Source: an uncultured Roseobacter sp. (lineage in GTDB: Bacteria > Pseudomonadota > Alphaproteobacteria > Rhodobacterales > Rhodobacteraceae). Taken from it: 64,000 nucleotides of DNA. Made by a program: the position numbers and the translations under genes. The notes under the pieces are model-generated. The model was not told the origin of the DNA. It saw nothing but the letters and a program-made list of their open reading frames with translations, and ran no database searches. This document shows, one piece after another, positions 26,656 to 35,213 of the stretch (position 1 is its first letter; the number at the start of each line of letters is the position of its first letter). The stretch spans positions 581,001 to 645,000 of the forward strand of contig NZ_CANMNK010000001.1 of assembly GCF_947499265.1 (NCBI RefSeq), in the 5' to 3' direction.

Positions 26656-27674
26656 GCCCCACGCCCCGCCCGAATACGGTGTCGGGGATCGAGGATGCCA
26701 AGCAGCAGATCGATGGTCAGGTTGGCGACGACGAAGAACACGCCGGAGACCAGCACGACCCCGATCACTGCATTAAGGTCCTTCTGCAGGATCGTGCGCA
26801 CGCCATAGCTGGCAATGCCAGGCCAGGAGAAGACGAACTCGACAATGAAGGCATTGCCAATAAGTGAGGCGAATTCCAGCCCGAGAATGGTCAACGGTGC
26901 CACCGAGGCAACGCGCAGCATGTAGCGGAACGTCACCACGCGTTCTGGTATGCCGTAAGCCCGCGATGCCTCGACGAAATCGCGCGAGGCGACCTCGATC
27001 ATCGCTGTACGGGTGATACGCATCACTTGCCCTATGCCAGCAGCAGCCAAAGCAATCGCCGGCAGGAATAAATGCCGCAGCGCGTCGACAACGACGTCGA
27101 AGCGTCCAGCAATCAGCCCATCAATGGTCAGAAGCCCCGTCACATCTGCGGAAAAACCGATACCGGGGTCGAGGCGTCCCGTCACAGGGAAGAATCCCAG
27201 GTAGTGCGCTGCAATCAGTTGCAGAATAATCGCCAGGACGAACCCCGGGGTGACCACACCCAAAAGGGAAATCACCCGTAGAACGCTATCAATCCATGTA
27301 TTACGGTAAATGGCGGCGATAACCCCGAGTGGGATCGAAATCAGAACCTGCAAAACGACCGTGAAAAGCACGAGTTCGAACGTGGCGGGCAAAGCACCCA
27401 TGATGTCATCCATCACCGGACGCGATGTCAGAAGCGACTTGCCCAGATCGCCTTGGACCAGTCCGCTCAGATAGGTCCACAGCTGCACCGGATAGGGATC
27501 ATTGAGGCCCATTTCCTCTTGCAACTGAGAGACCTGTTCAGCGGTCGCCAAAGGCCCCAGCGCGATACGCGCAGGATCGCCCGGAACAATCCGCGCGATC
27601 ACGAAGATCAGAACGGCGAGTCCCAAGAGGACAAAAAGAAGCGTAAATGTGCGTCTGAAAAGATAAGCGAACAT
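26652..27674 (-). CDS. ABC transporter permease (DppB type)
   Basis: 340 residues with the DppB/OppB pattern: MFAYLFRRTFTLLFVLLGLAVLIF as first membrane segment, VPGDPARIALG, LQEEMGLNDPYPVQLWTYL and the EAA loop DFVEASRAYGIPERVVTFRYMLR. I start at ATG 27674 (GGGGAAATCTTG ahead of it) because it begins directly at the first membrane segment. It is the first gene of the operon, 80 bases downstream of the LuxR-type regulator. Confidence 0.92.
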   Translation of the reverse strand: MFAYLFRRTFTLLFVLLGLAVLIFVIARIVPGDPARIALGPLATAEQVSQLQEEMGLNDPYPVQLWTYLSGLVQGDLGKSLLTSRPVMDDIMGALPATFELVLFTVVLQVLISIPLGVIAAIYRNTWIDSVLRVISLLGVVTPGFVLAIILQLIAAHYLGFFPVTGRLDPGIGFSADVTGLLTIDGLIAGRFDVVVDALRHLFLPAIALAAAGIGQVMRITRTAMIEVASRDFVEASRAYGIPERVVTFRYMLRVASVAPLTILGLEFASLIGNAFIVEFVFSWPGIASYGVRTILQKDLNAVIGVVLVSGVFFVVANLTIDLLLGILDPRHRIRAGRGA

Positions 27675-27754
27675 CAAGATTTCCCCAGGGGAACCTTGGA
27701 CGACGGATACCAAAGCAGGCATCCAGAATTTAGTCGAATACTGATCTAAAAAGT

Positions 27755-29242
27755 CTAGAAATACTGAAAAGCTTCTAAATTTGACATTAAATCAATAAGT
27801 TGAATTCTATTCGAAACACCCGCCAGTCGGTACACGGATGTCAAATGATACTTCACCGTTGCCTCCGAAATGCCCAATTGTCGGGCAACCTGCTTGTTAG
27901 ATGAGCCCGATTGCAGTGCTGCGGCGACTCGGTATTGCCGGCTGTTAAAGCCTAGAGCCTTTAGTTCTTCAGGCACCACATAGCTTTGCTCGACGGCCCG
28001 TACAATTTGTCTGGCCAGACGAGACAGGGGGATGTTGCCACGCAGGAATTGGCCGGAGGTCATGCGCGCACTTGCGCCCAGAAAAACGTCCCTGTGTTCG
28101 ATAAACGGCGCGATCTGCCGTTCCTCCAGCGCCAACCTCATCGCGCGTTCGATATGCTGTCGTCGAAGTTTCCCGCGCACGCGTTGCGCATCTTGAAGCG
28201 CAGCCACAATGGCACCTCTTGGCGTGGCGGAGGGGGCAGGCTCCTTGAGACGCAATGCGGTTTGCAGCTCATCCCGAACAATTTGACCAATCGAACTGTG
28301 GATCGGGGCGGCATCAAGTGCCTCAAGCTGCCGCTCGGCTTCGTTGGGATGCCATTCAAGATGCGATACCTGCGCCTGCAGCACATCAATGGTGAGCGGG
28401 GCGCCGCTGTGACGGCGGGCATAATCGGCCTGATATGTCTCAAGCTCAATCTGCGCGGCCTGCCGACCTTCCAGGAAATAGGTGCTCATGACACCGATGC
28501 GCGCCAGCTGGTAGAAAAGCTCTGACCAACTGTCGCCGGTCAACAGGCTGTTGCGCAGATCGGGCGCGCGTTGCCGGACGCGTTCCAGATTTCCGCGCTC
28601 ATACTCGATTGCCAGGCGGATGACCTCAATGACCTCTTCTTCGTTTCCGTATCGGGTGCGAGACACTTCCAGACACCGCTCCGCCGTCCGCAGCCCGCGC
28701 GCCGCGCGCCGCAATCGACCGTCCACGACATCGAGATCAGCCAGATGGATATGAATGAAGTGCTCCAGATAGGAGTGACCATCCTCGCGGTAGCACGAAA
28801 TCGCCTGCTGACCGGCCACCCGAGCGTCCTCCAGCCGCAGCAGGCGCACAAGCATCGCCATCATGGCGTTATAATAGAGCCCCTGTAGTAATGCGTTCGA
28901 GATCGGCAGGGCGCGTTCCAGCCTGCGCCATGACGCAAGTTTGTTGTCGCTGACAGGTTCACCAAGATGAAGGGCCAGCAACAAATCCAGTAACTCGAAC
29001 TGGTAGGTCTTCTCAAACTCCAAGTTGACAGCATGCAAATAGGATTTCGCGCGGGAGGCCTGACCGGACTTCAAAAGGTGCATGACCAGACCGCCTAGCA
29101 CTGCCTCGTCCTGACGCCACTCATCGGGCTGCAACTTGTCGAGGAGATGCGCAAGCTTGGCGTATCCGTGGCGAAACGGGTAAATAAGCCCGCCACCCCT
29201 GATGAACTCTTTACGAGCCTCTGATGCGTCAGCTGCCGGCAT
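27755..29242 (-). CDS. Large LuxR-family (MalT-like) transcriptional regulator
   Basis: About 495 residues. The bulk (about 30-400) is helical with TPR-like regularity and no visible nucleotide-binding motif; the C-terminus (about 415-475) is a LuxR-type helix-turn-helix (SSNKQVARQLGISEATVKYHLTSVYRLAGVSNR). It resembles MalT-type regulators lacking the ATPase domain. It precedes the transport/hydantoinase operon in the same orientation, so it is the obvious candidate regulator. Start is uncertain: ATG 29242, or TTG 29299, which would add 19 residues. Confidence 0.82.
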   Translation of the reverse strand: MPAADASEARKEFIRGGGLIYPFRHGYAKLAHLLDKLQPDEWRQDEAVLGGLVMHLLKSGQASRAKSYLHAVNLEFEKTYQFELLDLLLALHLGEPVSDNKLASWRRLERALPISNALLQGLYYNAMMAMLVRLLRLEDARVAGQQAISCYREDGHSYLEHFIHIHLADLDVVDGRLRRAARGLRTAERCLEVSRTRYGNEEEVIEVIRLAIEYERGNLERVRQRAPDLRNSLLTGDSWSELFYQLARIGVMSTYFLEGRQAAQIELETYQADYARRHSGAPLTIDVLQAQVSHLEWHPNEAERQLEALDAAPIHSSIGQIVRDELQTALRLKEPAPSATPRGAIVAALQDAQRVRGKLRRQHIERAMRLALEERQIAPFIEHRDVFLGASARMTSGQFLRGNIPLSRLARQIVRAVEQSYVVPEELKALGFNSRQYRVAAALQSGSSNKQVARQLGISEATVKYHLTSVYRLAGVSNRIQLIDLMSNLEAFQYF

Positions 29243-29299
29243 GCTGGCAGTAGACTCGGAGTGGCAGGGTTTTTCAAGGTGATCGGATACCGGCCGCAA

Positions 29300-29934
29300 A
29301 CCGCAAGACTATGTCCATCAAGAGGTATCGATCTTGAACCTATGTGCGTCGTCGGCTGATCGAAGAATTGCCGCGAGTGCGCCGATGGGTCGAAGCGATT
29401 TCAAAATATTGGTTTGAAACGTTAGTCGTGGAATTAGCGGGTGCCCCACAGCGGACACTAGCGAGTTGTGAAGCATGCGTTGCTTTGGGCTCACAGCGGA
29501 CACTGGTTAGATCCGCCCGCTGCGCAGAACAGCTGTTGTGACCAGGCCAAGCCCGTCCTAGCGTCAGTAGAATATGCTGAGCTCGTATTGTCAGGTTTTG
29601 TCATATGTCGGGTGGAACGGTTCAGCGTGTACGGCGACCAACAGACGTGAATTCATAGTACCTTGAATCAAGTCAAAACGCAGCGCTTCGTCCCCCAGCA
29701 ACACAACGACAGGGCGGGCAACAAGTTACCGCGCGCCAAGTTAGTGATATTATTTATGTAAGATGACACGAAGTTTGGCTCCTAGAATTTCATTATATAT
29801 TTATAATTCAATATTTTAGCCTTACAGCGCCGACAGCAGTTTGGAACTTTTCGAAAGGAAGTGTGTCGCTTTGCAGTTCAAAAAAAACGCGGTGCGCATT
29901 CTGTCTAACGTCATCTCTAATGGGACAGTTTAGG
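29300..29934. other. Gene-free, A+T-rich stretch
   Basis: No supported gene. A 13-base direct repeat CACAGCGGACACT occurs twice about 45 bases apart (near 29447 and 29492). The later part (29740-29830) is markedly A+T-rich. The stretch ends at a transposase fragment. Confidence 0.45.
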
Positions 29935-30179
29935 CTAATTAGACAGCCGCCGTTCGGACCGAATTCCGAAGCAGTAGCCAACAAGAAGCATGCGGATCAA
30001 AAGCTCAGGATCGACTGAAGGACGGCCTGTGTGGTTGTAGAACTCCGCAAGATGCGTCCGAATACTGCTCAGGTCGACGAAGCGATCAATCGGCCGCAAC
30101 AGGTGATCTTGGGAACATGGTCTTCCAGCGAGAACTCGTAGAACAGCGCAGCTTGCGCCTCTTGCCTCGGTCCCAACAT
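29935..30179 (-). pseudogene. Transposase fragment (IS1182-type), N-terminal part only
   Basis: From ATG 30179 the minus strand reads MLGPRQEAQAALFYEFSLEDHVP; after a one-base deletion (near 30107-30110) it continues QDHLLRPIDRFVDLSSIRTHL and GRPSVDPELLIRMLLVGYCFGIRSERRL, the N-terminal DUF772-type region of IS1182-like transposases. The match stops near 29940, leaving about 80 of an expected 350 or more residues and no catalytic domain. It is a dead remnant showing past mobile-element activity. Confidence 0.85.
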
Positions 30180-30259
30180 CGCCAATCCCTCCCTACAGAA
30201 AGAATTGAATCAGCGGTTAGTGCACCAATCAAAGAAGACTTTCTCAACAAAATACGCCC

Positions 30260-30814
30260 TCACCTTGGCTCAACGTCGTTCCAATGCAAGTTCTCAGGCA
30301 ACTCCAAGGCTCGAGCAGAGACATCATCGAATAGGACGGGCGTAAAATCCCAAACGTCGCCCCGGAGGTTCACAGAGTTTCTCGAACCAAGCCAGTTGTT
30401 GTGAACGTGACCAAACATTTGAATGGCGCTACGTCGGGCATGGTTCCATGTGATCATGGGGTAGTGGCAAAGCGTATTGGACTGCTTGAGCGGGCCGTCA
30501 CGGAGCTCTACAAGTGGAGACACAGTATCCCACGGCAGCCTTAACGTCGGTTCGCGATCATGGTTCCCAACGATCAAGTGCTTTCGAGCGCCCGGCAACT
30601 GATCGAATATCCCCTTAAGGTAGCCAGCATCCTTTGACCTTAGGCCGAAAGCAAAGTCCCCGATGATCCAGAGATCGTCATCCTCGTGAACCCTCTCGCA
30701 CATGTTCGCGATCAAGATGGCATCCATCTCCTCCACGGAGGAAAAGGGGCGATCACAGAACTTCATGACGTTCTCATGACCGAAGTGCGTATCAGCAGTG
30801 TATCAGTGAGCCAT
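30260..30814 (-). pseudogene. Metallophosphoesterase with an early in-frame stop
   Basis: From ATG 30814 the reading is MAH, stop (TGA 30803-30805), YTADTHFGHENVMKFCDRPFSS and then an uninterrupted 168-codon frame to 30260. ADTHFGH is the first metal-binding motif (DxH), and later motifs are present (GDFAFG, GNHD, CHYP, GHVHNN). TGG to TGA at codon 4 would explain the stop, since an aromatic residue precedes YTADTH in this family. The next ATG inside the open part (30766) would lose the DxH motif, so the gene is probably inactive unless another start or readthrough is used. Confidence 0.72.
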
Positions 30815-30967
30815 GGCTGCTATCCGAGTTTCCCTGATTTGTTCGGAGGATAGCTGGTCATACCCAGGCTGCAACATCGGAGATGTCAGGCCACAACGCT
30901 GTCTTCAGCGATACTGGCCAAAGCGCCAAATCCGCACTCTTATGAGTAAATGACACTGGTGTTTCAG

Positions 30968-31043
30968 TGGTGAGCCGTGCAGGATTCGAACCTGCGACCC
31001 ACTGATTAAAAGTCAGTTGCTCTACCAACTGAGCTAACGGCCC
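30968..31043 (-). tRNA. tRNA-Lys (anticodon TTT)
   Basis: A 76-base cloverleaf on the minus strand: acceptor GGGCCGT paired with ACGGCTC, D-arm with AGCTCAGTTGGTAGAGC, anticodon arm CTGACTTTTAATCAG (TTT), T-arm GGTTCGAATCC, and an encoded CCA end (30968-30970). Its 3' end points towards the decayed region at lower coordinates. Confidence 0.97.
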
Positions 31044-31149
31044 ACTAGAGCGCTTACTTAGAAAGGTGGTGCGTAAGGGTCAAGCCCTTATTCAGTGTTT
31101 TCGCAAGGACATACTGGATAGTTCTGCCGCATCGGCTTATACGCGCGAA

Positions 31150-31983
31150 ATGACCAAAGTGGATCATACCGGTTTGCCCTTCATGAAGATGCATGGGCTG
31201 GGAAACGACTTTGTCGTTCTGGACGCGCGTGCGCGGGAAATCGACGTGACCCCGGCGCTGGCACAGGCTCTGGGCGACCGGCATAGAGGCGTGGGCTTCG
31301 ACCAGTTGGCGATCATGACAAATGAGGCCGATGATCTCCATTTGAAGTTTTACAATGCCGACGGATCCGTTTCCGGCGCTTGCGGGAATGCCACGCGGTG
31401 CATCGCCAGGCATGTGATGCAGGAAACCGGGCAGAGTTCATTGCGACTGATCACCGAACGCGGAATTCTCACCGCCGAAGACGCAGGCGATGGCCTGACA
31501 TCCGTGAACATGGGCCACCCTCAATTCGATTGGGCGGATATCCCGCTGGCGCATGAGATGGACACGCTTTCGTTGCCAATCGACGGCACGCCGGTGGCGA
31601 CCGGTATGGGCAATCCGCACTGTACCTTCTTTGTCGATGATGTTGATGCGGTCGATCTGGCCACCTTCGGCGCGACCCACGAAAACCATCCGCTCTATCC
31701 TGAACGCACCAATGTTCAGGTCGCGCAAATCATCGGGGATGATCACATCCGTATGCGGGTGTGGGAGCGCGGGGTCGGCATTACCTTGGCTTCCGGCTCT
31801 TCAAGCTGCGCCACGGCTGTCGCTGCCGCGCGCCGTGGCCTCGCCGGTCGGTCCGTTCAGATCGATCTGGATGGTGGCACGCTCCACGTGGATTGGCGCG
31901 ATGACGGTGTCTGGATGACGGGCCCGACGACACATGTTTTCTCCGGCACCCTGACATCTGCTTTTCTGGCTGGTCTGACATGA
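31150..31983 (+). CDS. dapF: Diaminopimelate epimerase
   Basis: 277 residues; converts LL- to meso-diaminopimelate for lysine and peptidoglycan. Family motifs are [27 protein letters not shown] followed by ACGNATRC (Cys78, first catalytic cysteine), [10 protein letters not shown] and ERTNVQ. The second catalytic cysteine, normally in an ACGSG motif, is Ser215 (ASGSSSCA), with Cys220 five residues later. ATG 31150 is chosen; ATG 31183 would begin at the conserved KMHGLG. It overlaps mtaB by four bases (ATGA). Confidence 0.9.
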   Translation: MTKVDHTGLPFMKMHGLGNDFVVLDARAREIDVTPALAQALGDRHRGVGFDQLAIMTNEADDLHLKFYNADGSVSGACGNATRCIARHVMQETGQSSLRLITERGILTAEDAGDGLTSVNMGHPQFDWADIPLAHEMDTLSLPIDGTPVATGMGNPHCTFFVDDVDAVDLATFGATHENHPLYPERTNVQVAQIIGDDHIRMRVWERGVGITLASGSSSCATAVAAARRGLAGRSVQIDLDGGTLHVDWRDDGVWMTGPTTHVFSGTLTSAFLAGLT

Positions 31984-33233
31984 ACGCGCCCGTCTTTTCC
32001 ACCATGGGCTGCCGTCTGAATGCCTATGAAACCGAAGCCATGAAAGAACTGGCAACCGCTGCGGGCCTGGAGAACGCCGTGGTGGTCAACACCTGTGCGG
32101 TGACGGCCGAAGCGGTTCGCAAAGCCCGTCAGGACATTCGGAAACTGCGGCGTGCACACCCGGGTGCGCGGTTGATCGTGACCGGCTGCGCGGCGCAGAC
32201 GGAACCGGACACCTTCGCCCAAATGGCCGAGGTCGATGCGGTGATCGGCAATGCCGAAAAGATGCAGGGCGCGACATGGCAGGGGCTCGCTGCGGATTTC
32301 ATCGGTGACACCGAGACCGTACAGGTCGACGACATCATGTCGGTGACCGAGACCGCAGGCCACCTGATCGATGGTTTTGGGACCCGCAGCAGGGCCTATG
32401 TCCAGGTGCAGAACGGCTGCGATCATCGCTGCACCTTCTGCATCATTCCCTACGGGCGTGGCAATTCGCGATCAGTGCCCGCCGGTGTTGTTGTGGATCA
32501 GATCAAACGGCTCGTTGACACAGGCTATAACGAAGTGGTTTTGACGGGCGTCGACCTGACCAGTTGGGGCGCGGATTTACCGTCCGAGCCGAAACTGGGG
32601 GACCTTGTTATGCGGATCCTCAAACTGGTGCCGGATTTGCCGCGGTTGCGGATCAGCTCCATCGACAGCATCGAAGTGGATGATAACCTGATGCAGGCCA
32701 TTGCCACGGAACCACGGCTCATGCCGCATCTGCATCTGTCGCTGCAACACGGCGATGACATGATCCTCAAACGGATGAAGCGGCGGCATCTACGACAGGA
32801 TGCCATCCTTTTTGCGCAGGAGGCACGCAGGCTGCGCCCGGAAATGACCTTTGGCGCGGATATCATCGCGGGTTTCCCGACCGAGACCGAAGCCATGTTT
32901 CAGAACTCTCTGGCTCTGGTGGAGGCATGTGATCTGACGTGGCTGCATGTGTTCCCCTATTCTGCGCGCCCCGGTACGCCCGCCGCGCGCATGCCAGCCG
33001 TAGACGGCAAGGCCATCAAGGCGCGTGCGGCCCGCTTGCGGCAAACAGGTGCCGCGCAGGTACAGCGGCATCTGGAAAAGCAGGTCGGACACAGCCACAG
33101 GATATTGATGGAAAGCCCGACCATGGGCCGGACAGAGCAGTTTTGCGAGGTGCGGTTTTCTACGCCTCAGCAAGAGGGAAGCATCGTCCAGGTGCCGATT
33201 ACAGGGCATGATCAGACAAGGTTGCTGGCCTGA
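31980..33233 (+). CDS. mtaB: tRNA t6A37 methylthiotransferase MtaB
   Basis: 417-residue radical-SAM enzyme converting t6A37 to ms2t6A in tRNA. The N-terminal UPF0004 domain has the three cluster cysteines in [15 protein letters not shown] and TGCAAQ. The radical-SAM motif CDHRCTFC is followed by GRGNSRS, and LSLQHGDD and [14 protein letters not shown] are conserved. A C-terminal RNA-binding TRAM-like part is short. It is coupled to dapF, a common arrangement in Rhodobacteraceae. Confidence 0.93.
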   Translation: MNAPVFSTMGCRLNAYETEAMKELATAAGLENAVVVNTCAVTAEAVRKARQDIRKLRRAHPGARLIVTGCAAQTEPDTFAQMAEVDAVIGNAEKMQGATWQGLAADFIGDTETVQVDDIMSVTETAGHLIDGFGTRSRAYVQVQNGCDHRCTFCIIPYGRGNSRSVPAGVVVDQIKRLVDTGYNEVVLTGVDLTSWGADLPSEPKLGDLVMRILKLVPDLPRLRISSIDSIEVDDNLMQAIATEPRLMPHLHLSLQHGDDMILKRMKRRHLRQDAILFAQEARRLRPEMTFGADIIAGFPTETEAMFQNSLALVEACDLTWLHVFPYSARPGTPAARMPAVDGKAIKARAARLRQTGAAQVQRHLEKQVGHSHRILMESPTMGRTEQFCEVRFSTPQQEGSIVQVPITGHDQTRLLA

Positions 33234-33325
33234 TCGCGGGATCGCCAAACTCAGCTATTTTAGAAAAGCCGTGACAAATACCGGCACGGGTCGCTACTCT
33301 GAGCCTACCTTGTGGGAGAGGTACT

Positions 33326-33685
33326 TTGAGCGATCACATCGAATGGGTCCTGGAAATGGATGTCCAGGACGGCATGTCCGAGGCTGTTTTACCACTGATC
33401 AGTGAAATGGTTATAGCGACCCGGGAGAATGAGCCGGGGGCGCTCACATACGAATACTATCTGACGGAAGACAAATCACGCTGCACTGTGCTGGAGCGCT
33501 ATGCGGACAGTGACGCGCTCATGACGCATCTGGGAAACTTCGGTACCCATTTTGCTGAAAGGTTCTTCAAAACCTTTGCCCCGGTTCGGTTCACGGTGTA
33601 TGGCCCTGCCAATGACACGGTTCGATCCGCACTTTCTGAGCTTGGGGCAACTTTCGACACACGTATTGGCGGCTTTCACAGGTAA
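33326..33685 (+). CDS. Antibiotic-biosynthesis-monooxygenase (ABM) domain protein
   Basis: 119 residues with the dimeric alpha/beta-barrel ABM fold: TRENEPGALTYEYYLTED, CTVLERYADSDALMTHLGNFG and FAERFFKTFAPVRFTVYG. Related proteins are putative quinol or dye monooxygenases, or simply small stress proteins; the activity is not predictable. I use TTG 33326 because GGAGAGG lies five bases before it. Confidence 0.75.
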   Translation: MSDHIEWVLEMDVQDGMSEAVLPLISEMVIATRENEPGALTYEYYLTEDKSRCTVLERYADSDALMTHLGNFGTHFAERFFKTFAPVRFTVYGPANDTVRSALSELGATFDTRIGGFHR

Positions 33686-33828
33686 AGCCCCACTGGTTAA
33701 CCATTCCAAATCCCATAGGTTACACGCAGACGGTTAACCGGCTGTGCCCGTTTTGATTGAAACTGCGTGTCTGACAAGTTACTTTGAGCGGCCATGACTG
33801 CTGAGTGGCCGGAACTGGAGAGGGTGAG

Positions 33829-34503
33829 ATGGATACTGTATTGCTGCCGAATACCGGGTTCTTGGCACATGCCTCCAAAGACCTTTCCGATCTGATGGCC
33901 TCGGTCGCAACCGAGGTCCAGCTTTCCGAAGGCGAAGTGCTGTTTGAGCAGGGCGATGACGGGGACACGCTTTATGCGATCATCTCGGGCTCGCTGGAAT
34001 TCAGCGTCCTGTCGCGTGAGGGGCGCAAGCTGTCTCTGGACGTGATGCGCCCCGGTGCCCTGTTTGGCGAGATTGCCCTTTTCGACCCCGGCACACGAAC
34101 GGCCACCGTCACGGCTTTGGAGCCCACACGGCTGCGCGGTGTCAAAAACGCAGATATGCTGCGGGCGATCCGCGAGGCGCCCGATCTCGGCATTGATATG
34201 ATCCAACTCGCCGGTGAACGCATGCGCTGGATGAGCAGCCAGCTAAATGAGCAGGTCTTTCTGCCAATGCCCGCCCGTCTGGCCCGCAAAATCCTCTATC
34301 TGACCGTGGCCGGATCCGAGCAGCTTTCGATGTTGACCCTGTCGCAATCGGAACTGGCCGAGTTCGTGGGCGCGACCCGTGAAGCCGTTTCAAAGACGCT
34401 CGCCCTGTGGAAACGGGCAGGTGTGATCGAGGCGACGCGGGGCGGTGTGCAGGTACTGGACCGTGAAGCCCTGCAGGTCATGGCGGATCTACATCAAATT
34501 TAA
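33829..34503 (+). CDS. Crp/Fnr-family transcriptional regulator (Crp-like)
   Basis: 224 residues. The cyclic-nucleotide-binding beta-barrel (about 15-125) has GALFGEIALFDPGTRTATV, matching the phosphate-binding cassette of cAMP-responsive members. A long dimerisation helix follows, then a winged HTH (LTLSQSELAEFVGATREAVSKTLALWKRAGVIEATRGGVQVLD). The recognition helix TREAVSKTL keeps the Arg-Glu pair that in Crp contacts TGTGA. It has no N-terminal cysteine cluster, so it is not Fnr. ATG 33829 follows GGAGAGGGTGAG; an upstream in-frame ATG (33805) has no ribosome site. A perfect CRP box follows the gene at 34512. Confidence 0.9.
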   Translation: MDTVLLPNTGFLAHASKDLSDLMASVATEVQLSEGEVLFEQGDDGDTLYAIISGSLEFSVLSREGRKLSLDVMRPGALFGEIALFDPGTRTATVTALEPTRLRGVKNADMLRAIREAPDLGIDMIQLAGERMRWMSSQLNEQVFLPMPARLARKILYLTVAGSEQLSMLTLSQSELAEFVGATREAVSKTLALWKRAGVIEATRGGVQVLDREALQVMADLHQI

Positions 34504-34511
34504 CGCCGACA

Positions 34512-34527
34512 TGTGATCGGTTTCACA
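34512..34527. promoter_or_regulatory. Perfect CRP-type box 1
   Basis: TGTGA, six bases, TCACA. It lies eight bases after the Crp-like gene's stop and about 104 bases before the first small gene, a position suited to activating or repressing that gene. Confidence 0.7.
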
Positions 34528-34630
34528 GACCCCGATTCGATTTTGCGTCATGTTAGGTGCATTGAAGGGCGCTTTGCCCGAACCTAACGACCAGTATTTT
34601 CTGGACCAGACACGCAAAAGGGGCTGCGAA

Positions 34631-34780
34631 ATGGAACATGAACATAGATTTGAGATGGATCGCATGCGAACCACTCCGAACACCTCCCGGGTAAAGGCCG
34701 TGATTGCATGGCTGCTGGAGGCGGACCGCGAATTTCGGGTGGCTCAATCGATGGTCGACAAGACCAAGAACCGGTTCTGA
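34631..34780 (+). CDS. Very small protein of unknown function
   Basis: 49 codons from ATG 34631 with AAGGGG ahead. The product (MEHEHRFEMDRMRTTPNTSR…) is charged and helical, with no signal peptide or membrane segment. Its in-frame extension upstream to 34550 lacks a ribosome site. It lies between two perfect CRP boxes and ten bases before a second tiny gene. No family recognised. Confidence 0.45.
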   Translation: MEHEHRFEMDRMRTTPNTSRVKAVIAWLLEADREFRVAQSMVDKTKNRF

Positions 34781-34790
34781 GGGTTGATCG

Positions 34791-34970
34791 ATGTCTGTTG
34801 CTGTCAAGCTTTCAATCCGGATTGGCTCTGTCGTGTCTGAGGCCAAATTGGGAGCGGCAAATAAGGCGGCTCAGGCATCAAAAGAGCCAGCAAATGCGAC
34901 GAATGTGATCCAGTTCACATACAACGATTCTACATTAATCTATTCTAAACTTATTAGTGGTGACCGGTAA
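34791..34970 (+). CDS. Very small protein of unknown function
   Basis: 59 codons from ATG 34791, ten bases after the previous small gene's stop, with GAGGG at a normal distance. The product begins MSVAVKLSIRIGSVVSEAKL and continues with an alanine-rich helix and a hydrophilic tail (TYNDSTLIYSKLISGDR). A terminator-like hairpin lies 190 bases downstream. It is not known to me from any family, and could be non-coding. Confidence 0.35.
   Translation: MSVAVKLSIRIGSVVSEAKLGAANKAAQASKEPANATNVIQFTYNDSTLIYSKLISGDR
34904..34919. promoter_or_regulatory. Perfect CRP-type box 2
   Basis: TGTGA, six bases, TCACA. It falls within the possible second small gene, about 240 bases before the terminator at 35157-35190. 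It may serve a short transcript that begins after it. Confidence 0.6.
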
Positions 34971-35156
34971 AAAGTAATCGCCTTGGATTGCAAGGCACAC
35001 GATCTGGTAAATCAAGACATTGTAACGATCAGGGACAGGAAAGAGATCACGGCAAAAGATGCTTACGCTGCCGATTAACCGTGAACCCTTGGACCCCCCT
35101 ATTCTGACTCTCCCCAGGGTCTGTCATTAGCCTTTGTGACTGAAGGTGCAGACAGG
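34971..35156 (+). other. Spacer, possible 3' leader or small RNA
   Basis: Between the last small reading frame and the terminator. It contains a stem (GTCTG … CAGAC, about 35119-35153, with an inner CCTT/AAGG pair). A 23-codon frame starts at ATG 35059, without convincing evidence. It could be an untranslated tail of the small genes or a short RNA; it does not resemble SRP RNA. Confidence 0.3.
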
Positions 35157-35190
35157 AAACCCCCCGCGCAGATGCACGGGGGGTTTTTTT
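35157..35190 (+). terminator. Strong intrinsic terminator
   Basis: AAA, CCCCCCG arm (35160-35166), a short loop with GCA/TGC pairing, CGGGGGG arm (35177-35183) and seven T residues (35184-35190). The T-run is on the + strand, so it mainly ends transcription from the left. It also lies just downstream of petC on the minus strand and could act weakly for the petABC transcript. Confidence 0.9.
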
Positions 35191-35213
35191 AATTTCAACA
35201 GTAGCGGTGAGTG

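Noticed and set aside
35059-35130. A 23-codon peptide in front of the terminator
   Set aside because: Its ribosome site is weak and nothing supports translation; kept only as part of the spacer description.
34971-35190. SRP RNA or another known structured RNA before the terminator
   Set aside because: The universal SRP loop sequence is absent and no other known RNA consensus is matched; left as a possible untranslated tail or small RNA.
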